From: Gigaspora rosea
Lineage: Eukaryota > Glomeromycota > Glomeromycetes > Diversisporales > Gigasporaceae
NCBI GenBank assembly: GCA_003550325.1
Contig: QKWP01002074.1
Coordinates: forward strand, 25,240 to 89,239
Reading direction: 5' to 3'
DNA length: 64,000 nucleotides
Positions 13,285 to 24,575 of this stretch are shown here, in pieces. A program made the translations under genes and the position numbers. Every line of letters begins with the position of its first letter. Within the stretch, counting starts at the first letter, position 1. Under the pieces are notes generated by a model that was not told the origin of the DNA, did no database searches, and saw nothing but the letters and a program-made list of their open reading frames with translations.

Positions 13285-13660
13285 CTGTTAAGCAAAGTTG
13301 TCCAGCATGTAATTTTATTTATGTTCAAGGTCAAAACATGTTTTTTTTAGATCTTTTACAAAGTAAAAAATAGGGTTGAAATTAAAAAAAAAATTTTTTC
13401 TAAAAAATTTTTTAGAAAAAATTTTTTTCTAACTTCAACCCATTTTTTACTTAGTAAAAGGTTTGAGAAAACATGTTTTGATTTGGAGCACAAGTAAAAT
13501 TACATGCTAAACAACTTTACTTAAGAGCCCAAAGTAGGTTATCTAATAAAAAAAAGGATTATATTTAAAAGTTAAAAATTTTAACTTTAGCACATAGATA
13601 ACCCATTTTTTTTACAAGGTAGCCTACTTTTCCTCCTAAGTAAAGTTGTTCAGAGCATGT
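13285..13660. repeat. Two adjacent foldback hairpins
   Basis: The first palindrome (about 13285-13524) is centred near 13402 on a run of AAATTTTTTC / GAAAAAATTT. Its arms carry CAAAACATGTTTT and AAAACATGTTTTG. The second (about 13505-13660) has CATGCTAAACAACTTTACTT at left and AAGTAAAGTTGTTCAGAGCA at right. Both arms end in the AACAACTTT.. motif also found in the foldback at 10580-11170, so these may be related modules. Confidence 0.55.
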
Positions 13661-13997
13661 TTTTACATATATTTGTCATCTTAAAATTAGCAAATATTTG
13701 TTTTTGGCAAGGTTACATTTTTCAATTTGTGCAAAAATGGCAGAACTGTAACTTGGCAGGAAAGGTTTTTTTATTCCCCTCTTTTGCTCTATATAATCAC
13801 GAAATTTAATTTTAAATTAATATGTAGGTTGAGAAACATCCAAGCTTCAAAGTTTATAGTAATTTTATGTATATTTTATTAAAATTTTATATGTAAAAAA
13901 TTTACATATGACAAATCGGATGACTGGTATATTCTATATACTATACGTATATGGACTTGATTCTTAAAAAAAATATAAAAATTATCTCGCTAACTAT

Positions 13998-14218
13998 TAC
14001 CGTAAATGGCGGATAAAATACATGTACTATACCCGGATGCGAATCACAGGATCATCTTTAATTAAATGTGGATCATTTTAAAAATCTAGATTGCCTGTTA
14101 TAAACGCAAAGTTGTATGCTTTTCAATTTTTACACTATATAATATAAACTATTATACCCGGGGTCCAAAGGGTTTTAAAATGTAACAGACCCAGTCTTTT
14201 ATCCGGCCATTTACGGTA
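13998..14218. repeat. TACCGTA-family MITE (copy 2)
   Basis: Left end TACCGTAAATGGCGGATAAA, right end TTTATCCGGCCATTTACGGTA: long inverted termini beginning with the same TACCGTA as copies at 3218, 39327 and 44732. The interior holds a weaker inverted pair (TACCCGG near 14030 and 14155). No ORF. Confidence 0.7.
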
Positions 14219-14436
14219 ATCAGAATTACACGATTTTGGTACCATTTGATTAGTCTCAATGAGATTAATTAAATGCTATCGTTATAAAGTAACTTTTTTA
14301 TCGATTTTGATCGTAAACATTACGCAATCTGCAATTAGAATAGCTCATGATCGATCATAAGTTTTATCGATCACCGTCTCTAATACTAGGTTTCACCAAA
14401 CTTAAAAACGGAAAATTTTAGCCAATAAACTTTGCT

Positions 14437-14680
14437 CGGTAATATATGTCGCAGCTGATGCTAAATTTGGGGGCCTCGGTTTGAAAAATATAACTGCTAA
14501 AATCATACGAGTAAAATTTACAATTCCAGAACGGTGAAAATTAAATTTGTACTTACAGGTTTCCCTTGAAGTACCCATATATTCTTTTAACCCTAACCCT
14601 AAATCCTAGCCCCACCCTAAAAAAAGCTAAATAACATCCCCAAAGAAATTCGTATCCCCAATTTCAGCATCATAGTTTAA
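14437..14680. repeat. MITE 'GCCTCGGTTTGAAAA' family next to the PB1/ZZ gene
   Basis: This is a diverged member of the family at 8456 and 61514. It shares the order: GCTGATGCTAAATTTGGGGG, GCCTCGGTTTGAAAAATATA, an internal run of TAACCCTAACCCTAAATCC, and a right end ATTTCAGCATCATAG. It ends about 100 bp upstream of the PB1/ZZ start codon, so it probably makes up part of that gene's promoter or 5' UTR. That regulatory role is inference only. Confidence 0.5.
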
Positions 14681-14782
14681 CAACATTCCATTTCCCGGAG
14701 TTTTACTTTTTACATTTTAATTCATTGATTTACATCCCTTTTTGTGTGTATATATCAAGAAAATATCTATACTTATTTTACA

Positions 14783-16054
14783 ATGGATTCCGACACTTTA
14801 GTTAACTTCAAGGTGACTTGCTCTAATGAGCCCGCAGTATTGCGTCGCATTACGTTTACAAATATAGATGATGTTTCTTATCAAGCCTTATACTCAAAAT
14901 TATCGCTACTTTTCAAGATTAATGACTTTAAAATTAGTTATATTGATGAAGATAAGGACGCCATTGCCATTGATAATGACTTTGATTTGCAGGAAGCTAT
15001 AAAACACAATAAATCCCATCCTAAGGGAAATTCTCGCCTTGTTATCCGGTTGGCCTTGGAAGTAACATCCTTTCCTACCGATCAGGGGTTTTCTAATCAT
15101 AGTCATACCGATACTAATCCGAGCATAGAGCAGAATTTCTTCACCCAATCTAGCGATGAATCTTTGAATATCCATCGTCACAACGATAATAATAATTTCT
15201 TATCCATTCCACACCCTCGCACCTCTCATATATTCACAAATTCTAAGCAATTAGAAGGAAGCCATCATAATGCAATTTGTGATTACTGTGATTCGGTAAT
15301 TGCGGGTGTTCGCTATAAATGCATTAATTGCCCAGATTTTGATTTATGTAACAATTGTGTTGCTCTTGCACCAACCCAACATCCGGGTCACACGTTTATA
15401 CCGATTCATAGAGCCGGTGAGCTTGAAATTAAACCTTCAAGTTCTGTATTCCACCCTGGAATCATATGTGATGCTTGCAGAAAAGCTATTCGTGGCGTTA
15501 GGTATAAGTGTGGTAACTGCGTTAATTTTGATCTGTGTGGAAATTGCGAAGCAGATCCTATCAGCAAACATGATGAAAATCACATTTTCATAAAAATCAA
15601 GAAACCTGTGTTGAAACGACTTCGAACAAATAAACCATTACTACATCATTTGTACTCGGAAGTTGATCAAAAAACCAGCCATGGTAAATACTGCAGACGA
15701 TCTTTTCAATCGAGAAATGTTCAAAGTGAGATGGAATCTGTATCAAGGCAAACCACCTCGATTGAGTCTAATTCTGATGAATCGAGTTTAAACCAGTTAA
15801 GCCCTCTAACCAGTCTCCTTAATGGTGAAGATAATACTAGTGAATCTGCTATCAGCCGGGCTCCAATCGCTTTGTATGATAGTCCATTTTTAATGGTCAA
15901 CTTTAATATATCACCTCCATCTCCCGAAAAGCTTACGCAGGAAACAGTCCAAACCCCTATTACTACAAATACTTTGGACATCCCTTGTTCACCTTCACCG
16001 TCCGTAACTACTATTGCCTCTCAGGATGAAGACGACGATATTCCCATGTCGTAG
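14783..16054 (+). CDS. PB1 domain and double ZZ-type zinc finger protein (p62/NBR1-like)
   Basis: A single uninterrupted frame of 423 residues. I start it at MDSDTLV (14783) rather than the in-frame ATG 13 codons upstream, because the extra residues look like UTR and the PB1 domain begins directly after MDSD. Residues about 5-90 fit a PB1 domain: FKVTC...RRITF basic strand, then YIDEDKDAIAIDNDFDLQEA, the acidic OPCA-type motif. Two ZZ fingers follow at about 160-205 (CDYCDSVIAGVRYKCINC...DLCNNC...H) and 225-275 (CDACRKAIRGVRYKCGNC...DLCGNC...H), each with its Cys pairs and trailing His. The C-terminal 150 residues are Ser/Pro/Asn-rich and probably disordered. By family, PB1+ZZ proteins are adaptor or autophagy-receptor scaffolds (p62, NBR1), but I see no NBR1 four-Trp domain or UBA domain, so receptor function is unproven. 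It has no intron, unlike the other genes here. An MITE lies just upstream. Confidence 0.88.
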   Translation: MDSDTLVNFKVTCSNEPAVLRRITFTNIDDVSYQALYSKLSLLFKINDFKISYIDEDKDAIAIDNDFDLQEAIKHNKSHPKGNSRLVIRLALEVTSFPTDQGFSNHSHTDTNPSIEQNFFTQSSDESLNIHRHNDNNNFLSIPHPRTSHIFTNSKQLEGSHHNAICDYCDSVIAGVRYKCINCPDFDLCNNCVALAPTQHPGHTFIPIHRAGELEIKPSSSVFHPGIICDACRKAIRGVRYKCGNCVNFDLCGNCEADPISKHDENHIFIKIKKPVLKRLRTNKPLLHHLYSEVDQKTSHGKYCRRSFQSRNVQSEMESVSRQTTSIESNSDESSLNQLSPLTSLLNGEDNTSESAISRAPIALYDSPFLMVNFNISPPSPEKLTQETVQTPITTNTLDIPCSPSPSVTTIASQDEDDDIPMS

Positions 16055-18160
16055 GCAATTGGTTCGAATTTTTTTTTTTTTTTGTGTGAAAAATTGTTTT
16101 ATAATAAATTTTTGTTCTAAAAATTTGCAATTATTAAATATATACTAGGACTAGGATGAGTAGCATTGCCGTATTATAGGCACGACATTGGCATCCTATA
16201 ATATAATTATATATAATTTATATCAATGAATAATTGTATCTTATCCGACAAATTCGTATAATCATGGTGCAGCAACACACTGTTATTTTTAACGTGTTAT
16301 GACGCAACGCCAAATCTTCGAATTTGCTCAAATCTCGGAAGCCTTGGGTCAATAATGTTTGGCGTAAAAACAATATTTGAATTAAATTCTTGTAATTGGG
16401 GCAACAGTGTTATTAATGAAAACAATTAAAAATACGGAATTGAAATTACGGTTCAAATAAATATAACCTTCCAATTTAAATATATTTTCGTTTTAAAACT
16501 ATAAGTGCAATTATAAAAGTACAATACAAATATATTAATAAATTTTTTTAAATATATATTAACCGTTAATTTGATATTTTCATTATTTTTTATATAGCTT
16601 TTTTAATCAGGCTAACTTTATAATAACTAGGGTAGTTAATGGAGTACTCCGGACACTAATAAAACATATAACCCACTTCTGGAGTGGGTATATGTTTTAT
16701 TATTGACTGGAGTGCTCCATTAACAACCCTAATAATAACTACTTATTTTATATAATAATAAGCTTATTATAATTCCTATTAAATTTATTATTTGTAATAC
16801 TAGCTATATATTTAATTTTATAAGTATTTAAGCTTATTTTTTATAAGTTTATAAAAAAATTAAATCTAAAATTTTTTTTATTTAATTGACAATTCACAAT
16901 AGAAGGAGAATATTAGTAGGAGATTTTTATAATAAAAATATATTAAAGCATATTAATACAGGAATCGTGATTCTTATAGGTTTATAAAATTTTTAAATTT
17001 AAATTGCTTGTAACTTTTATTTACTTCTATTTATCCAACTAATTTTATTGCTTTTACTATTACTGTATTAGAATTACAAAAACTACAGAGCGAGACACCT
17101 AAATGCTTCACAAACTTTAAAAGCTAATAATATTCAATATAAAAACAATATCACAAAAAATAGGCCCTTATTTTTGTAATTTAGCTAATTTACTACAACT
17201 TAGTGGCCTTAACTTTTCAAAAATCATTGTATATTTTTTCAATTAATGAGTTTAAAAGTATAGTTTTTTTATATGATGCATAAAAATTTAGCCAAAAATG
17301 GAACAAGTCACATGCTTTAGCCTTTTGCTATTGGCTAATTTTAAAATTAATTTTTAAATTAATTTTAAAATGTTTTTTAAAAATTAATTCTTAGCCAATC
17401 AAAAGGTAAGGATTCACAAATTTCAATATGAAAATTTTGAAAATAGATCAAATTTTATGATTTCTGCTTTTAGATGTCCTGCACTATAGCTCTATAACTT
17501 TCATTAATGGTCTATTATTTTAAAAAAAATTAATTTTATATAGTAAGAAATGTTAATTTCTATACCTGATATATATATATATATTTTTTTTGAACTTGAC
17601 GATCATGCCACACTTCAATGCTTTATTGATGATAATTTCCAAAAGAAAATTTTTATATTCACTATTTGGTGTTTGAATCGAAGAGTGGCTCACCCGGTTA
17701 CCATAAAGTACCTAAATACTTGAGCACCTATGTGCGACCTGCCAAGGGTAATTTAGCCTCATCAGTTTGTATCGATCTACCTCAGAACGATCCGCCCCGA
17801 ATCACTGACCTGACTTACTAGCCCGTCATGCCTGTCTTTTTTCCCAACCTTCTTTTTCTAGTCTTCTAGATAGAAGAACTACAAACAAAATAGAAAGAAA
17901 AGTAAAAAGGATAAAAAAATGGGAGTGCTAAACTAACGAAATGAAAAAAAAACAGAATAAGAAATAAAAGGGAAGAGGATAAACGAAAAAATATAAAAAC
18001 AGAGAAAAGGATAAAGAGGCCGAAAAAAGGACGGTTATGACGACACTATTTTTGCCTGTGTTAGGCTTTAAAAATTATATAGTATTGTATAGAAAAAATC
18101 TAATCTAACGCTATATATATTCTAGAAAGAGAAAAAGAAAAAACATTTAACATCTAGAAA
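16055..18160. other. Gene-free spacer with small foldbacks
   Basis: No gene recognised. At 16628-16732 there is a compact foldback with GGGTAGTTAATGGAGTACTCC-type arms (right arm GGAGTGCTCCATTAACAACCC) and a central ACCCACTTCTGGAGTGGGT hairpin. At 17290-17410 short inverted words (TAGCCTTTTGCTATTGGCTA / TTAGCCAATCAAAAG) flank an AATTTTAAAATT core. GC-richer sequence at 17685-17830 (GCTCACCCGG...TGTGCGACCTGCC) shares the words GCTCACCCG and TGCGACCTGCC with 12399-12440, suggesting a dispersed repeat. Confidence 0.5.
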
Positions 18161-18163
18161 TTT

Positions 18164-18612
18164 CTACATGTGATCCCTCCGATCTCTATTACACCAGTCA
18201 TTGTTTATTTGGTAAGCATTAACCCAAATATCCTCATGGAAGATTCCATTTTGGTAGACGCGTCCAGATTTGGAAGAAGTAAACACTGCTGATCTTTTAA
18301 AGGGGGTACACTGAATTGTCCACTTTTTGTGAAATTTCGAAACGTCCAAAGCAGCACCAGAAAAAGAGTACCAAAATAAAGGAGTTGTAAGAGTTATGCT
18401 GTACAGAATAACACATCTAACCAAGTATCTACTTCTATTTTCATATCCATAGGCCTTGACAAAGCTCCAGAGTTTCTCTGCTACATCTTTGCTCAATAGC
18501 ACCAAAGTCCGCCAAGGTGCCTCGCTTATAAGTCTACTGTTCTTTTTTATCTCTATTTCAGTTGTAGAACATACAGTAAATAGACTTTGTACCCAACAGC
18601 AGCTTTGCTAGA
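18164..18612 (-). CDS. Unrecognised ORF, probably from a dispersed repeat
   Basis: The minus-strand frame is open from about 18612 (just after a stop) to the stop at 18164, about 149 codons. No upstream ATG is obvious, so it may be an internal fragment or an exon. The sequence includes KDVAEKLWSFVKAYGYENRS, KFHKKWTIQCTPFKRSAVF and YQINNDWCNRD. I do not recognise a family and see no signal peptide. The words KRSAVFTSSK and YQINN(D/E) recur in a broken plus-strand copy at about 50370-50470, with closely similar DNA, so the sequence is repeated in the genome and probably belongs to a transposable element. It is GC-richer than its flanks. Confidence 0.4.
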
Positions 18613-21600
18613 GTTTTGTTGTGTATAGATATGTTAACTGCATAGTTTTCGTAGGTCTGAGTTCTTGGAAAATTTGGTACGAGGAATCATCGAAAAGAGT
18701 TTTTCTATACCTGATATTTTATATGTATTGTTATAGATTTTATTAATACTAATTCTTTTTTTTCAATTATAGATTGAGAACTCTTTTAATGATTCTTTGT
18801 ACTAAATTTTTCATAAACACCAATCTATGAAAACTTTGTAAATTAGTATATTTATATATAACAAAAACTTTATCTAGAAGCAATTTGGATATAGAGTTTT
18901 AGATCATATACTAAGAAGAACTAAAATAGAGTTTAAAAAGAGCTTTTTTGTGGGTTTAACTCATTAGATAGAAGACTTTGTTGCTCATATGCTCCAATTT
19001 TTGGAATTTAAAAAAAGCTTAGTTTTTTAAAACTTTAAAGCTATATAATTTTTGATTTACTAGTCTATTTTAAATGATTTTACTACCAAACTGTTCATCT
19101 TTTTGAGACAATTCCAACAAGCCCAAAATCATAAAATTCCAATCACAGGGTTATAAAAAAATGCACTATCAAATAGGTGATGCATCTGAAATTGGTTTGA
19201 TCTATGTCAAACCAATTTCAGGTGTGTCACCTATTTGATAGCACTAGTGATGTGAGTTGGTAGCTACCGGTAGATATCTATCACTAGTATCTACCGGTAG
19301 ATACCGGTAGATTTTTAATATGCAGGACAGATACCATTAGTTAAAAATTGAAGCCAATAGAATTTATCTATTTCAGGGATAGTTTATTTTTGGGTGAAAG
19401 AGGATTTTTAGGATCGCAAGTAGTCTCTACATAGTAAAGTCCAAATTTTACTATGCAAATCGATCATAAGTACTTAAGTAAATATATTTAGAAGATTGGA
19501 ATACATATTTTTTGAAATTTTCATACAGATCAGAGAACTTCTTATTATTTAACTTTTAATTTTTACATTCGTCGAATATATTTTTTAATTTTTCGTCGAA
19601 CGTAAAAATTAAAAGTCAAATAATAAAATGTTTTTCAATCTTGCTAAAAATTATATAATATATGTATTTTGACCTTTCGAATAAGTTTACTTAAGCATGA
19701 TAATTGAGTTGCATATTAGAATTTTGACTTTACTATGAAGCGACTATTGTTGATTATGGGGTAGCATGAAATTATTTTTGTTGATTGACCAATTAAAGAC
19801 CCTGTGATTGGATTTTTATAATTTTTAGCTCATTGGAATCATCTTAAAGAGATGAAAGTAAAATCATTTAAAATAAACCAGTAGATTAAAAATTATTTAG
19901 CTTTAAAGTTTTAAAAAAATAAGCTTTTTGTATAAATTCCAAAAATTGAAGCAGTATCGAAGCATATGTATAAAAAATATAGTAGAACTAAAACTCTAAA
20001 GTTTTTGTCAGAAGTTGCAAAAGCTTAAGCAAAAATATACTTTTGATTAAATATATTATTTTACAAATTATATATCTTATAGTTTACTAAAAGTTTGGTA
20101 CTTTTAATATTTCTTCTTGAACTTTTCAAAATTTTGCTACAAAGTAGAAATTCTGGCTTACTTTTTTCAAAAGAATAGCAATATTTACTCCTTTCAAATT
20201 AGAAATACAACTATTTGTTTCTAATAGTACTTTAATTTTATTTTATTTTTTTATTTTTTGTGGTTTGTTTTATACTTTTGTTAGCTTCATTTTCAGCACA
20301 AAATTTTTTTTGTTTTTCTCATCTTGTTATCTTTTTTATTTTGTTAGTATTTGGTTTTTTCACTTAAATTTTATAGTTATTCCCTTTTTTTATTTTTTTC
20401 TTTTATTTTTTTTTTATATATTTGTTTTTGTTGAGTTTGAATATAGATAGGAAAGATTTAAAGAGAAATCCTGTATTGCTTTTTGATAGAACTAACAAGT
20501 TATATCTTTCCTTTATCTATAACATGATACAATAGAATATATATAAGTACTCTTGATATAACTAGATGATATTGAATTTTGTATTTATCGTAAACTGCCA
20601 TATAAAAGACCCGAGTCTGTTACATTTTTTCAATTTTAAACCTGATAGTAGACCCATGGTAGAGGTTGTGATCGAACATGATATGACTGATTGCTTGGTC
20701 GAATCGGTCATGATCAATCACGAAATTTTGTGTTCGATCATGTTCAATTAAACTCAATGATCAATCATAGTCTTTTGATCAATTATAATCGATTAAAGGC
20801 TATAATCATTCATAAAAAGTTAATCAATTACAATTAGAGATTCGAACTTGATATCATATGATCGATTTCAAAAAGTTAGTTCTATCGATTATCATACCCT
20901 TTAATTGATCATGATTAATCATATGCATAAATTAAATACTTAAATTTATTGAGTTGATAATTTGTACAGTATAAGGCCATATAAAGTTAATTTTTGGGTT
21001 CTCATAACATGAGACAAAAAAAATGACCCACCCACCCGGACTTTTATTTAAAAATTTCTAAAATTTTTTAAACAATAAAATTTAAATTTTATTTTTATAA
21101 GATAATGACCCAGAAATATATAGCAAAATTTTTAATAATGAGTTGGGACCCGGCAACAGAAGATTTAGCCAGGCAGATAAGTAGTTTAGCTCTGCTAGAA
21201 ATTATGTATAATTTCTTGATGCTTTGTTTATAGTCTCAGAATCTAATTACCAAATAAAAGGTTCTTGCACTATTCGAGGCGTAAATAGACTTGAGTAACT
21301 AGGGTCGAAATAGAGCTCTTGATTATGTTATGAGACTCTAATATAAGAATTTGGACTTTAATACCAGAAACATAGTCATGCTTGCATTACAGAGTGCATG
21401 GTTTCCTGACATCGAGTTCGCAAAATCTTGCATTTGATTGGATGCTAAAAATTTATCATTTCATATGTTTATGTGCTGTGTGGTGTAATACAGTATATTT
21501 GTGCTATTCTAAGATATAATCTATCGTTATCAACCAACTTCCTTAAGATTTAAATTGCAAATTTCGCATAATTTCGCAAACTGTAATAAATTACAGACAA

Positions 21601-21800
21601 GGCTATTTTATAGTTGATTAATTCACAGATAAGTTTGCTTTATAGATAGTTATTTCACTAGTATCTGATTTCACAAACAAATTTAATTGATGTTATTATC
21701 GTTAGGGATTTAAATTTATAATGGTGCAATTTATAAATAAAATTGTCACATAGTGCATAAAATAGTATTCTATTTAAAAACTAAATTTTAGGACCAAACA
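18613..21800. other. Gene-free repeat-rich stretch
   Basis: No gene is supported. Nested inverted pairs are present. The arms at about 19030-19155 and 19795-19910 (TTTACTAGTCTATTTTAAAT.. against ..ATTTAAAATAAACCAGTAGA) enclose a second pair at 19400-19500 and 19660-19765 carrying the CTACATAGTAAAGTCCAAAT motif of the palindrome family at 25.9-27.4 kb. A perfect-looking hairpin (19162-19243) lies inside. At 20655-20940 AT-rich GATCAATCAT-type repeats occur. T-rich sequence at 20230-20430 yields a spurious 61-codon frame. Confidence 0.5.
19162..19243. repeat. 82-bp near-perfect hairpin
   Basis: The left arm runs TGCACTATCAAATAGGTGAT..., the right arm ...GTCACCTATTTGATAGCA, with a six-base loop TCTATG near 19200. 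Most of the 38-base arms pair; mismatches fall near GATGCATC versus GGTGTGTC. The size and structure suit a tiny MITE, or a transcript hairpin if it is transcribed. Immediately after it (19256-19315) come repeated TACCGGTAGAT words. Confidence 0.75.
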
Positions 21801-21808
21801 ATTTCAAA

Positions 21809-23252
21809 ATGGCAAAGTTTTTCAAAAAGCCTTCTTGAGCTTCTTGATAATAAAGAATAATGTTGAAGAATCTCCCAATAATTAGATATTCCAAGCACAT
21901 ACTAATATTTTAAGATACAGATGTTTATATTTTCGTAATGAATTAGCAAATATTAGTAAAGATAAAAATAACATTAAACCAATTAATATAAAACATGGTT
22001 TTATTCCACAATTTGAAATAATTATTAGGTAATTTTATATTTTTGGTAAGCCAACCTTTATTTTAAAGACACAAAATTTACAAGTTCACTAATATGACAG
22101 TTGTTCAGTTTATGTATCATGTGTATGCAAAAACTAATTAACTTAATAATCTAATAGATATATTTATGGAGGAGTGGTTTTGTCAGAAAAAGATCAGGAC
22201 ACATCATTTATTTTTGAGCTCGTTCTTGTAGCTTCCGAATTTCGGCTTGATGAATTGGTAAAACACCTTGAAACACAGTTAATTAATGAAAATGCACACT
22301 GACTTTGTCTAAATTTTGCAAACGTTTATCTTAAGAGTTTCCAAAATGAAAACCTTCAAGAATTACAAAAATGGAGCAATGATATTTTGGCAAAGTATTC
22401 AGATAAAATTTGAGTCAGAAAATATTACTTCAATGTACTAATTTCACTTATCATTATTAAACGAGATGATTTACAGATGAATAAAGAGAAAATTTGGGAC
22501 CATATTATAGAATGGGAAATTTCTCAAAACACAGACTTACCGACTATATTAAAGATTGGTCATATGAAAAATTTTTAACTTTAAAGACTACTTTATGGAA
22601 TTGTTTTCTCTTATTTGCTATTTCCAAATATCAAATGAAGTATTTTTGACAAAGTGAACCCATATAAAAATATTCTTGAAGAATGTTATATTCCAAAAAT
22701 TTCTTATCCCAAATAGGCAAATATTATCAACAATTCTTCCACCCGTAAAATTTTAACACTAGCGTTACCATCTAACCATTTCCTTTAACAGTTATCAATG
22801 AAGCTCATGCAGCAGAAACAGCATCATGGGTTGATAAGAAAACTGAAGCGTATTCTGTAATGAATAATCCATATAAATTTAAATTCTTTTGTGAAACAAG
22901 AGATGGTTTTACTACTGTTTTATTGCTCAATCATTTTAAAATTTATATGATGAGCAAGCAAACACTGTTGTAGTAATGATACTGATGAAATTCTTGGTGG
23001 ATATAATCTACTCCAATGGATTAAATAGATAGTTGGAGAACTTGCAAAGATAATTTTATTTTTTTATTGAAAAATGGCACTATTCAATCTTCTATTTTAA
23101 GTCGTGTAAAAGCAGATTATTCATCAGAAGCAATTTATTGTCACACAAATTATGATCCAACCTTTGGTGCTGGTCATAATATTTGGGGATGGATCATTGT
23201 TCATATAAAAAAGCAATTAGAAACCAAAGTAGCAAATCTTTCTTTTGTATAG
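21809..23252 (+). pseudogene. BTB/BACK/TLDc domain protein, broken
   Basis: Frames on the plus strand carry parts of a BTB-TLD protein in the right order. BTB: FQAHTNILRYRCLYFRNEL, then, across a probable intron at about 22031-22157 (GT...TAATAG), YIYGGVVLSEKD. BACK-like: FELVLVASEFRLDELVKHLE and WDHIIEWEISQNTDLP. TLDc: YKFKFFCETRDGFTTVLL, DEILGGYNLLQW and, in the open segment from 23067, KNGTIQSSILSRVKADYSSE. At least three in-frame stops (two are TGA) and several frameshifts separate these, so it is not functional. Intact members in other eukaryotes pair a BTB adaptor with a TLDc domain. The family is abundant in Glomeromycotina. It sits inside nested inverted repeats. Confidence 0.8.
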
Positions 23253-23819
23253 AAGCATATGAAGTATTTCAAATTCAGGTAGTGGAAATATCTAATGAAT
23301 ACTTTATTCAATATGTACCCAATGCCCCTAATACTGTAATACTATAATACTTTATTATGCACGTTAATAAAAAATGTACTGATTCCTATAACTAAGTTGT
23401 CTATAAAGTGATTAGTGAAATAGTCCTATGCATTGACGAAATCACACTAGGGCTATTGCAAGGATAACCGGACATGCTTGTGATCGTGTGCGATAGAGAT
23501 TATAGATATGCATGTGATAGAAATTATAGATATGTATTGAAATTATAAAGAGTAAATAGTGAATCTTAGTGCTTGCTTACTTCGCTTGTCTTGCCCGATT
23601 ATAAAGTTGCATCTAGCAACTCACTCGTTGTCATGTGTAGCGAGTTGAATATACCGCACTATAAAATGGGCTTTAAGTAAAATGCGCATACCATATTTCG
23701 ATCTTCATTTATGCTTTGTCACGTTAGTATATCTACACGAACATAAAATTGCTATAAGTACAGTATATAAATATTTAATATTTGATGAAAGAAATCTGAG
23801 CGAGAATAATAATATGGAC

Positions 23820-24001
23820 TAGAGGTTGGAACCGGTTTTAAATATTCGAGTTTATCACATCTAAATTCGAGTTTATTACACCAAAATTCAAGTTTATCAC
23901 GTCATTTATTAATAGTTGATGTGATAAACTCGAATTTTGGTGTGATAAACTCGAATTTAGATGTGATAAACTCGAATATTTAAAACCGGTTCCAACCTCT
24001 A
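23820..24001. repeat. 182-bp near-perfect palindrome
   Basis: The left end TAGAGGTTGGAACCGGTTTT is mirrored by AAAACCGGTTCCAACCTCTA at the right. Each arm contains three copies of the word ATTCGAGTTTATCACA or its complement, so the arms are themselves tandem repeats. The loop is around TTATTAATAG near 23910. The TTCCAACCGGTTT-like terminus resembles the start of the repeat at 31809 (GGGTTCCAAACCGGTTTA). Confidence 0.8.
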
Positions 24002-24342
24002 ATATGGACGTAGATTCACTTATATGCTGGCTACATTTTCAAAAAATACATAACTATCTAAATATGATAATTGGAATAGAATCATAATAGAAAAAGAAAA
24101 TTGGCGTAGCTTTACACCATCACAAACGAACAGTATATGTTGTGTTGCCTAGATTTTGAGGGACTATCACGTGATATTTGTAATCTCCTATTGGTCATAA
24201 ATCATATATAATTTAAATTTTCGAATTTGGTTCTTATTGACCTGGTCAAGCTATATTATATTTTTATAAAATTTAAATTTTTTTTTAGTTTTTGTGACCC
24301 GGCTGGGTTATGAGAACCAAAAAATTAACTTTATGTGGTCTT

Positions 24343-24575
24343 ATTAATTGGCCGGAGCGAAGCGGAGGACTCCTATTTTCATGTCATTAGCAATTTTTGT
24401 CTGTCTGTCCACCAATGATCTACATATACTAGCAGATTTTGTCTGTCTGTCCTCCACGTGATCAATTGATCTACACATACTAGAGCCGTTAGCATATTTT
24501 GTCTGTCTGTCCGCCCATGTGATCAATGATCTGCACATACTAGAGGTCTTATCAAAATTTGTCCCCATGTGACCA
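24343..24575. repeat. Tandem repeat of about 65 bp, three to four units
   Basis: The unit contains TTTGTCTGTCTGTCC followed by CC..TGTGATCAATGATCTAC and ACATACTAG. It occurs near 24396, 24437 and 24500, with a last partial near 24557. A GC-richer head GGCCGGAGCGAAGCGGAGGA precedes it at 24350. The minus-strand frame of 74 codons across it repeats the same short peptide and is not a gene. Confidence 0.75.

Noticed and set aside
17685-17830. GC-richer segment considered as a tRNA or other RNA gene
   Set aside because: I could not fold a cloverleaf or find A and B boxes. It shares words with 12399-12440 and so looks like a dispersed repeat.
20265-20450. Hydrophobic 61-codon frame
   Set aside because: It is a translation of a T-rich tract (FFYFFLLFFF) and is not evidence for a membrane protein.
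24343-24575. Tandem repeat considered as a CRISPR-like array
   Set aside because: Units are adjacent or nearly so without unique spacers of constant size, and the setting is a eukaryotic genome.
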